Positions 7,642 to 12,790 of a DNA stretch of 12,790 bases are shown here, one piece after another. The notes beneath the pieces were generated by a model. It made no database searches and was not told the origin of the DNA. It worked only from the letters and a program-made list of their open reading frames with translations. Numbering within the stretch: position 1 is the first letter of the stretch; each line of letters begins with the position of its first letter. Made by a program: the position numbers and the translations under genes. The DNA comes from JBDRGD01 sp043818095 (GTDB lineage Bacteria > Chloroflexota > Dehalococcoidia > Dehalococcoidales > RBG-16-60-22), in the NCBI GenBank assembly GCA_043818095.1, contig JBDRGD010000151.1, positions 1 through 12,790 of the forward strand, in the 5' to 3' direction.

Positions 7642-8838
7642 ATGACGATAAAACAGGTCCGCCGGGCCAGCCCGCAGCGCGGGCTCATCGCGGAGAGGGT
7701 GAACCGGCTTTCCCCCTCCGGGATAAGGAAGTTCTTTGACCTGCTGGCGTCCATGGAGGGGGTCATCTCGCTGGGGGTAGGGGAGCCGGACTACTCCACG
7801 CCCTGGCACATCAGCGAGGCGGCGATTCACTCGCTGGAGAAGGGGTACACCATGTATACCTCCAACTCCGGCATGCCCGAGCTGCGCGAGGAGCTTTCCC
7901 GCCACCTTAAAGGGCAGTACGGCGTCGCTTACGACCCCGGCCCGGAGATTCTGATTACCGTTGGTGTCAGCGAGGCGCTGGACCTGGCGATGCGCGCCGT
8001 CCTGGACCCCGGCGACGAGGTCATCCTGCCCGACCCGTGCTACGTGGCTTACGACTCGACCATCATCCTCGCCGGCGGGGAACCCGTGCGGATTCCCACC
8101 GACCAGGAGCACAACTTTGAAATCAGCGCCGGGGACATCGAGGCGGCGCTTACCCCTAAGACCAAGGCCATCCTCATCGGCTATCCCTGCAATCCCACCG
8201 GTGCGGTGATGAGCCGGGAAAAGCTGCTCGCCGTCGCCCGGGTGGCGCGCCAGCACAACCTTACCGTGATTTCCGACGAGATTTATGCCAAGCTGGTCTA
8301 CGGCGTGCCGCATACCTGTTTTGCCAGCCTGCCGGGGATGCGGGACAGCACCATTCTTCTGGGGGGCTTTTCCAAAGCTTATGCCATGACCGGCTGGCGC
8401 GTGGGCTACGCGGCGGCAACGCCGGACGTGATTGCCGCGATGACCAAGATTCACCAGTATACCATCATGTGCGCCCCGACGATGGCCCAGGTGGCCGCTA
8501 TCCAGGCCCTGAAGGCGGGGGACAAGGATGCCCAGACGATGACCGAGGACTATAACCGCCGCCGCCTCTTTATCGTCGAGGGCTTGAACAGCATCGGCCT
8601 GCCCTGCTTTGAGCCCAGGGGGGCGTTCTACGCCTTCCCCTCCATCAAGTCCACCGGCATGACCTCCGAGGATTTCTCCGAGAAGCTGCTGGTGGAGGAA
8701 AAGGTGGCGGTGGTGCCCGGTTCCGCTTTCGGGCCCTGCGGGGAGGGGTATGTCCGCTGCTGCTACGCCACGTCTCTAGAAGATATTGAAGAGGCGCTCC
8801 GCCGGATGAAGCGCTTCGTCAGCAAGCACAAGAAGTAG
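7642..8838 (+). CDS. Class I/II PLP-dependent aminotransferase (aspartate/aromatic type)
   Basis: A 398-aa cytoplasmic fold-type I aminotransferase that moves amino groups between amino acids and 2-oxo acids using PLP. Visible active-site features are Tyr-rich YTMYTSNSGMPELR (69-82), the PLP-anchoring NPTG (184-187), SDEIY (211-215, where the Asp contacts the pyridine nitrogen), Schiff-base Lys245 in GGFSKAYAMTGWRVGY, phosphate-binding Arg253, and the substrate carboxylate-binding Arg372 in GYVRCCYA. Length and order are normal for the AspC/PatA-like subgroup. Substrate (aspartate, alanine, aromatic or LL-DAP) cannot be decided. ATG 7642 has GAGG 6 bases upstream. It is the second gene after an Lrp-like regulator, so expression probably responds to amino-acid supply. 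Confidence 0.94.
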   Translation: MTIKQVRRASPQRGLIAERVNRLSPSGIRKFFDLLASMEGVISLGVGEPDYSTPWHISEAAIHSLEKGYTMYTSNSGMPELREELSRHLKGQYGVAYDPGPEILITVGVSEALDLAMRAVLDPGDEVILPDPCYVAYDSTIILAGGEPVRIPTDQEHNFEISAGDIEAALTPKTKAILIGYPCNPTGAVMSREKLLAVARVARQHNLTVISDEIYAKLVYGVPHTCFASLPGMRDSTILLGGFSKAYAMTGWRVGYAAATPDVIAAMTKIHQYTIMCAPTMAQVAAIQALKAGDKDAQTMTEDYNRRRLFIVEGLNSIGLPCFEPRGAFYAFPSIKSTGMTSEDFSEKLLVEEKVAVVPGSAFGPCGEGYVRCCYATSLEDIEEALRRMKRFVSKHKK

Positions 8839-8979
8839 ATAAAAAAGCCTCTCCTTTTCCCCGCCCCACGTTTTTCTTTCTGCCCCACACCAAGCCCCTC
8901 AAGGTGTTTTTTCCCCAGCCGTACCCCCATCCACCCGCGTTTCTTCTTCTTTCCCACCCGGCCCGCCCCGGGGGTTAAG
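8839..8979 (+). other. Gene-free pyrimidine-rich tract after the aminotransferase
   Basis: From 8847 to 8969 I count 27 purines in 123 bases, so the plus strand is about 78% pyrimidine, with repeated TTTTCCCC-like blocks. No gene is supported. The lysine-rich open frame on the other strand is an artefact of this composition. It may be decayed repeat material, or act by structure. Confidence 0.6.
8887..8912 (+). terminator. Weak candidate intrinsic terminator for the aminotransferase operon
   Basis: ACACC (8887-8891) pairs with GGTGT (8903-8907) across an 11-base loop and is followed directly by a T-run (8907-8912). The stem is only 5 bp, so this is a weak candidate. Confidence 0.35.
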
Positions 8980-9009
8980 AAATCCCCCTTTAGTCCACCT
9001 TTTCCAAGG
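8980..9009 (+). repeat. CCCCC-rich repeat, left flank of the AT-rich island
   Basis: The repeat starts AAATCCCCCTTTAGTCC and ends CTTTTCCAAGG. It matches, imperfectly, the reverse complement of 9969-10000 and the start of the element at 12774. Base composition changes sharply immediately after it. Confidence 0.55.
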
Positions 9010-9020
9010 CACTAGTATAG

Positions 9021-9050
9021 TTGTCTCAGTAAATGGGAATGCAGTATGAT
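9021..9050 (+). promoter_or_regulatory. Candidate promoter of the HEPN-like gene
   Basis: TTGTCT (9021-9026, 4/6 to -35 consensus), an 18-base spacer, then TATGAT (9045-9050, 5/6 to -10). This would give a leader of roughly 95 bases before the ATG at 9151. It lies just inside the island, so the gene seems to carry its own promoter. Confidence 0.5.
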
Positions 9051-9150
9051 AAAATCAATGGATTTCGGAAAAAAACACAATAATTAGAGAAGCAACTAGG
9101 TGCCATAAACGAGAATAAAAGATTCAGTTCTATGGAGCGTTGCTGAAATA

Positions 9151-9930
9151 ATGGACAGGTTTTATGCAGCCTCATTCGGCGTTATAGTGTCTAATATAAC
9201 AATACTGAAGGACTATATTGTTTTCGAAGCAAGTCACGAAAGTTCCTTGGACTACGAAAAAATATCAGCTAAATATTCTGAATTGAAACCAGGGTTGAAT
9301 AATCTAAAATTATCACGTGTGTTAAGTGAACAAGTAAGAAGGCTTGATAAGCTTATTGAGCAGAATAGCGTTCATCCTGAGGTGTTGATAACAGTTCTTG
9401 GCGAACTCCATTCTAATATCATACATGAATACACTTCGCCCTATTTTATACAAATCAATGTGGAGCGACGAGAGTTATATGAACAACGTGCTCCCTTATT
9501 CGGTTCAGATGTAGCCAATACATTTCCATCTGCCAGTGCAGACATTGCCGGAGCCGGGCGTTGTCTTGCGTTAGATGAATGGACTGCGTGCGTTTTTCAT
9601 TTAATGCGAGTCCTGGAAATTGGACTTCGTGACTTAACCAGTCGAATCGGTTTAGAAAAACGTGCTATCGAACTTGAGAATTGGAAGACAATAATTGACC
9701 AAATAGAAAAGAAGATTCGACAATTAGAACAGGCTCCAAGAAGTGATGAGAAATCGGAAATATTGAGATTCTATTCGGAGGCGGCTAATTGTTTCAGGTA
9801 TTTCAAAGATGCTTGGAGAAACCATGTTTCTCATTCTCATGCGCATTATTCTGAGCGTGATGCTTTCAGTGTTTATGTCAACGTTCAGAGCTTCATGCAG
9901 ACATTGGCTCATAAGGCAAGTTTCAAGTAA
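9151..9930 (+). CDS. Hypothetical protein with a C-terminal HEPN-like R-N-x3-H motif, on an AT-rich island
   Basis: A 259-aa protein with no family name I can give. It has no signal peptide or membrane segment and is probably cytoplasmic and mostly helical. Residues 1-110 form an uncharacterised helical N-terminal part. Residues 135-167 form a long helix (CLALDEWTACVFHLMRVLEI). Residues 170-200 are charged and coiled-coil-like. Residues 205-233 carry YFKDAWRNHVSHSHAHY, where Arg223-Asn224-x3-His228 matches the R-polar-x3-H catalytic motif of HEPN RNases. A final helix, VQSFMQTLA, ends the domain. HEPN proteins are often toxins, abortive-infection effectors or RNA processors. That role is inferred here from motif and fold pattern only. 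ATG 9151 is the first start after an in-frame TAA at 9106-9108, with a poor SD (GGAG, 13 bases away). The gene is clearly AT-rich (for example 9241-9300 has 20 G+C of 60), unlike all its neighbours, which suggests recent acquisition. No partner antitoxin is adjacent. Confidence 0.7.
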   Translation: MDRFYAASFGVIVSNITILKDYIVFEASHESSLDYEKISAKYSELKPGLNNLKLSRVLSEQVRRLDKLIEQNSVHPEVLITVLGELHSNIIHEYTSPYFIQINVERRELYEQRAPLFGSDVANTFPSASADIAGAGRCLALDEWTACVFHLMRVLEIGLRDLTSRIGLEKRAIELENWKTIIDQIEKKIRQLEQAPRSDEKSEILRFYSEAANCFRYFKDAWRNHVSHSHAHYSERDAFSVYVNVQSFMQTLAHKASFK

Positions 9931-9960
9931 ATTAATGCATTTTTAAAAGGAAAAGATGCG

Positions 9961-10000
9961 TGCTTCCTCCTTAGCAAGGGGGACACAGGGGGATGGATTT
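9961..10000 (-). repeat. CCCCC-rich repeat, right flank of the AT-rich island (inverted)
   Basis: Read on the minus strand it begins AAATCCATCCCCCTGTGTCC and continues CCCTTGCTAAGGAGG. It resembles the left-flank repeat (8980-9009) in inverted orientation, sharing the AAATCC start, the CCCCCT block, a second C-rich block and the closing AAGG. It lies between the convergent HEPN-like gene and trpS. Confidence 0.55.
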
Positions 10001-10005
10001 GGCCC

Positions 10006-10989
10006 TTACCCTAGCCCGATTTTCTTCATGACCTCACCCAGGGTCTTCTCGGCGGCGGGGCGCGCACGGGCGGCCCCCTCCCGCAGGATGGCATCGATGC
10101 GCCCCGGCTCGGCGGTCAGCTTTTTATAGCGCTCCTGCAGAGGGCGCAGCCCCTCCACCACCACCTCCGCCAGCCCTTTCTTGAGGTCGGCGTAGCCCTT
10201 CCCCTCGAAGCGGGCCTCGATGTCTTTCTTGCTCTCACCGGTGAAAAGCTGGTAGATGGTCAGCAGGTTGGTCACCCCCGGGCGGCCCTCGTCGAAGCGG
10301 ATTTCCCGCAGGGAGTCCGTGGTCGCCCGCATGATTTTGTTGCGGATGACGTCCGGCTCGTCCAGCAAATCGATGGCGTGGCCGGCATTGGCCTCGCTCT
10401 TGCTCATCTTCTTGGTAGGCTCGTCCAGCCCCATGATGCGCGCGCCGACATCGGGAATCATCGGCTCCGGCAGGGTGAAGGTCTGCCCGTAGAGGGCGTT
10501 GAACCGCTGCGCCGTGTCCCGGGCAAGTTCCACGTGCTGTTTCTGGTCTTCGCCCACGGGGACGACCTGGGTCTGGTAAAGCAGGATGTCCGCCGCCATC
10601 AGGGAGGGGTAGTCGAAAAGCCCCACGCTCACCTGCTCCCGCTGTTTCTGCGACTTCTCCTTGAACTGGGTCATGCGCTGCATCCAGCCCATGGGGATGA
10701 CGCAGTTGAGCAGCCAGGCGAGCTCGGCGTGGGCGCTGATGTGGGACTGCACGAAAAGGACGGAGCGCTGGGGGTCGATGCCCGCCGCCAGCAGCAGACC
10801 GGAGACCTCGCGGATCTTGGCTTTAAGCACCTTCGGGTCCTGCTGGACCGTGATGGCGTGCAGGTCCACGACGCAGAAGATGTTCTCGTAGTTTTCCTGC
10901 ATGGCTACCCAGTGCTTGATGGCGGCCAGGTAGTTGCCGATGTGGATATCGCCGGTCGGCTGGATGCCGGAGAAGACGCGTTTTTTCAT
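10006..10989 (-). CDS. trpS: Tryptophanyl-tRNA synthetase
   Basis: A class Ic aminoacyl-tRNA synthetase that charges tRNA(Trp) with tryptophan. The product is 327 aa, normal for bacterial TrpRS. The HIGH signature is HIGN (16-19) in GIQPTGDIHIGNY. KMSKS is exact (194-198) in PTKKMSKSEANAG. GEDQKQHVELARD (147-159) is the typical ATP/tryptophan-site helix. I chose ATG 10989 (MKKRVFSGIQPTG). The frame is open 7 codons further to a TTG, but the SD AAGGGGGG (11001-10994) sits 4 bases before the ATG and would lie inside the longer frame. It is the second gene after argS, 60 bases downstream, and probably co-transcribed. The end converges on the island. Confidence 0.97.
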   Translation of the reverse strand: MKKRVFSGIQPTGDIHIGNYLAAIKHWVAMQENYENIFCVVDLHAITVQQDPKVLKAKIREVSGLLLAAGIDPQRSVLFVQSHISAHAELAWLLNCVIPMGWMQRMTQFKEKSQKQREQVSVGLFDYPSLMAADILLYQTQVVPVGEDQKQHVELARDTAQRFNALYGQTFTLPEPMIPDVGARIMGLDEPTKKMSKSEANAGHAIDLLDEPDVIRNKIMRATTDSLREIRFDEGRPGVTNLLTIYQLFTGESKKDIEARFEGKGYADLKKGLAEVVVEGLRPLQERYKKLTAEPGRIDAILREGAARARPAAEKTLGEVMKKIGLG

Positions 10990-11049
10990 GGAGCCCCCCT
11001 TCACTGGCAAAAGTGTAGCATAACGGGGGGCGGGGGGACAACGGGCTTT

Positions 11050-12711
11050 TTACATCGTTTCCGGGGCGTTCATCCCCATCAGGCCCAGGGTGCGGCTGAG
11101 GACAATCTTGGCGGCCTTGACCAGCTTCAGGCGCGCTTTGGTCAGCGCCGCGTCATCGGAGACCACGCGGCAGTCCTTGTAAAAGCCGTGGAAAACGGTG
11201 GCCAGGTCCTGGGCGTAATAGGTGAGATGGTGGGGCTCGAGCGTCACCGCGATGAGCTCCATGATTTCCGGCAGGAGAATCATCTTGCGTATCAGCGTCA
11301 TCTCCGGCTCCGAGGTCAGCAGGGAGATATCGCCCCCGTCATCGCTGACTTTTCTCTCCGCCGCCAGGCGCAGGATGCTGGCGATGCGGGCGTGGGCGTA
11401 CTGGACATAATATACCGGGTTGTCCGGGGCTTGCTTTTTCGCCAGCTCCAGGTCGAAGTCCATCTGGCTGTCCGCGGAGCGGCAGAGGAAAAAGAAGCGG
11501 CAGGCGTCCGCGCCTACCTCTTCCACCAGCTCCCGCAGGGTGATGATGTCCCCGCTGCGCTTGGAGACCCGCACCGTTTCCCCGCCCCGCCGCAGGGTGA
11601 CCATCTGGGAGATGATGACCTTGAGGCGCTCCGGGTCGATGCCCAGCGCCCCGACGACGACCTTCATCCGGGAGACGTGCCCCAGGTGGTCCGCCCCCCA
11701 GATATCGATGACCTGGTCGAACTTCCGCGCCAGGAACTTGTCGAAATGGTAGGCGATGTCCGCGGCGAAGTAGGTGGGCGTGCCGTCGCTGCGGATGATG
11801 ACGTTGTCCTTGTCCTCCCCCAGCGCCGTGGAGACCAGCCAGGTGGCGTTTTCCTTCTCCACGATGTAGCCGCCCTTGCGCAGCAGGGACGTCGCTTCCT
11901 CATACTTACCGCCGTCGTAGAGGCTCTGCTCGCTGAACCAGACCTCGAAGGTAACGCCCAGGAGCTCCAGGTCGGCCTTGATTTGCGCGATCATCTTCTG
12001 GAGGCCGATTTTTCCCAGCTTTTCCGTCACGGCTTCCGCGGAAAGCCCCTGGAAGCTTTTACCGTCCTCCGCGTCGATTTCCTTTGCCAGGTCGGTGACA
12101 TACCCGCCGAAGTAGCCGTCCGCCGGAATCTCGGCCTCCCGGCCCTGGAGCTGCTGGTAGCGCGCGTCAAGGGAGCGGTAGAACGTCTGGACCTGGTTGC
12201 CGGCGTCGTTGATGTAATACTCCCTGGTAACGTCGTAACCGGCGGCGCCGAGCACGCTGGCGAGGGCGCTGCCCAGGATGGCGCCGCGTCCGTGGCCCAC
12301 GTGCAGGGGGCCGGTGGGGTTCACGCTGACGAACTCTATCTGCACCTTTTTCCCCTGCCCCAGGTCCAGGTTGCCGTAGCGGTCCCCCGCCGCCAGGATT
12401 TCCCCGACCTGCCCGGTCAGCCAGTCGCCCTTCAGGGTGAAGTTGATAAAGCCGGGCGGGGCGACGCTGATGCTCTCGATTTCCGGGGTGGGGGCGATGG
12501 CGTCCGCGATTACCTGCGCGATGGTCAGCGGGTTCATCCCGATGGCCCGTGCCAGCTTCAGGGCGATGCTCGCCGCGTAGTCGCCGTGCCCGGCGTTCTG
12601 GGGGTGCTCGATGGTCACCTCCGGCAGGCTCACCGCCGGCAGCTTTCCCGCCTGCTGGGCGGCCTCCGCGGCTTTGATGACCAGGTTGGCCAGGGTGTCT
12701 TTCAGCATCAT
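11050..12711 (-). CDS. argS: Arginyl-tRNA synthetase
   Basis: A class I synthetase that charges tRNA(Arg). It needs the tRNA bound to activate arginine. The product is 553 aa, the normal length. The N-terminal additional domain (about 1-110) contains HPQNAGHGDYAAS. HIGH is HVGH (137-140) in NPTGPLHVGHGRG. YYINDAGNQ (165-173), YFAADIAYH (314-322) and IWGADHLGHV (337-346) are the usual active-site blocks. The KMSKS equivalent is the degenerate VSKRSG (382-387), normal for many ArgRS. The C-terminal DALR-type anticodon-binding domain begins near 430, with YVQYAHARI, and the protein ends LGLMGMNAPETM. There are two adjacent ATGs (12711, 12708), and I cannot choose between them. The SD is weak (GAGAGAAAG). 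It is followed by trpS. Confidence 0.97.
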   Translation of the reverse strand: MMLKDTLANLVIKAAEAAQQAGKLPAVSLPEVTIEHPQNAGHGDYAASIALKLARAIGMNPLTIAQVIADAIAPTPEIESISVAPPGFINFTLKGDWLTGQVGEILAAGDRYGNLDLGQGKKVQIEFVSVNPTGPLHVGHGRGAILGSALASVLGAAGYDVTREYYINDAGNQVQTFYRSLDARYQQLQGREAEIPADGYFGGYVTDLAKEIDAEDGKSFQGLSAEAVTEKLGKIGLQKMIAQIKADLELLGVTFEVWFSEQSLYDGGKYEEATSLLRKGGYIVEKENATWLVSTALGEDKDNVIIRSDGTPTYFAADIAYHFDKFLARKFDQVIDIWGADHLGHVSRMKVVVGALGIDPERLKVIISQMVTLRRGGETVRVSKRSGDIITLRELVEEVGADACRFFFLCRSADSQMDFDLELAKKQAPDNPVYYVQYAHARIASILRLAAERKVSDDGGDISLLTSEPEMTLIRKMILLPEIMELIAVTLEPHHLTYYAQDLATVFHGFYKDCRVVSDDAALTKARLKLVKAAKIVLSRTLGLMGMNAPETM

Positions 12712-12739
12712 GTCTTTCTCTCGGTAAAGATACGGAGAA

Positions 12740-12748
12740 ATTATAACA
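12740..12748 (-). promoter_or_regulatory. Extended -10 promoter of argS-trpS
   Basis: On the minus strand TGTTATAAT contains a perfect -10 (12745-12740) with the upstream TG. The -35 region is weak (TTACCC at 18 bases). The first argS ATG is 28 bases downstream. Confidence 0.65.
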
Positions 12749-12773
12749 TAATACGAGTGGAAAGGGTAAATTA

Positions 12774-12790
12774 AAATCCCCCTTAATCCC
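12774..12790 (+). repeat. Start of a CCCCC-rich intergenic repeat, cut by the window edge
   Basis: AAATCCCCCTTAATCCC matches the start of the repeat at 8980 (AAATCCCCCTTTAGTCC), making this a third member of the family that flanks the island. Only its first 17 bases are in the window. Confidence 0.45.

Noticed and set aside
7066..8454. A 462-codon minus-strand open frame opposite lrp and the aminotransferase
   Set aside because: It covers two clear plus-strand genes and shows no motif.
8763..8957. A lysine-rich 64-codon minus-strand frame after the aminotransferase
   Set aside because: Its KKKK and GKK content simply reflects the pyrimidine-rich plus strand. It has no SD and no family resemblance.
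9132..9146. Tiny ATG frame encoding MERC just before the HEPN-like gene
   Set aside because: Four codons are too few to support a regulatory upstream peptide. The first ATG of the main gene remains 9151.
10378..12774. A 798-codon plus-strand open frame across trpS and argS
   Set aside because: It spans two genes and the gap between them, has no recognisable domain, and mirrors the codon structure of ArgS and TrpS.

Overview
The window looks like chromosomal DNA from a GC-rich bacterium. My best guess is an uncultured member of the Chloroflexota (Dehalococcoidia-like). That guess rests on gene style, the rpsU-yqeY and gatC-gatA order, the PurS-PurS-PurL fusion and the intergenic palindromic repeats, and no marker here proves it. 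Most of the window is housekeeping: purine synthesis, translation and amino-acid metabolism. The exception is an AT-rich island of about 1 kb (roughly 9010-9970) carrying one gene of unknown function.

Layout. Positions 1-4460 hold a leftward operon, rpsU (bS21) > yqeY-like > purL > purQ, driven by a good sigma70-type promoter at 4426-4454. PurL carries two tandem PurS-like domains at its N-terminus. PurQ runs off the left edge and has a one-base frameshift at 580/581. Positions 4460-4684 are a divergent promoter region with an 81-bp palindromic repeat between the two promoters. Positions 4685-6929 hold a rightward gatC > gatA > small CxxC membrane protein operon. Positions 6930-7140 contain a second copy of the palindromic repeat, a possible 5' gene remnant and an extended -10 promoter. 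Positions 7141-8838 hold a rightward pair, an Lrp/AsnC regulator followed by a class I/II aminotransferase. Positions 8839-8970 are a striking pyrimidine-rich stretch with no gene.

Positions 8980-10000 are the AT-rich island. Its single gene has a C-terminal R-N-x3-H motif resembling HEPN-fold RNases. Imperfect inverted copies of a CCCCC-rich repeat flank it. Positions 10006-12711 hold a leftward argS > trpS pair with its own extended -10 promoter, and another copy of the CCCCC-rich repeat starts at the right edge.

How the genes work together: PurL plus PurQ make formylglycinamidine ribonucleotide (FGAM) synthase, whose glutamine-derived ammonia feeds purine synthesis. GatC and GatA are two of the three subunits of the tRNA-dependent amidotransferase (gatB is not here). 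ArgS and TrpS charge tRNAs, and bS21 is a small-subunit ribosomal protein. The Lrp-like protein probably regulates its own operon with the aminotransferase. The most likely place for undescribed biology is the solitary HEPN-like gene in its repeat-flanked island.
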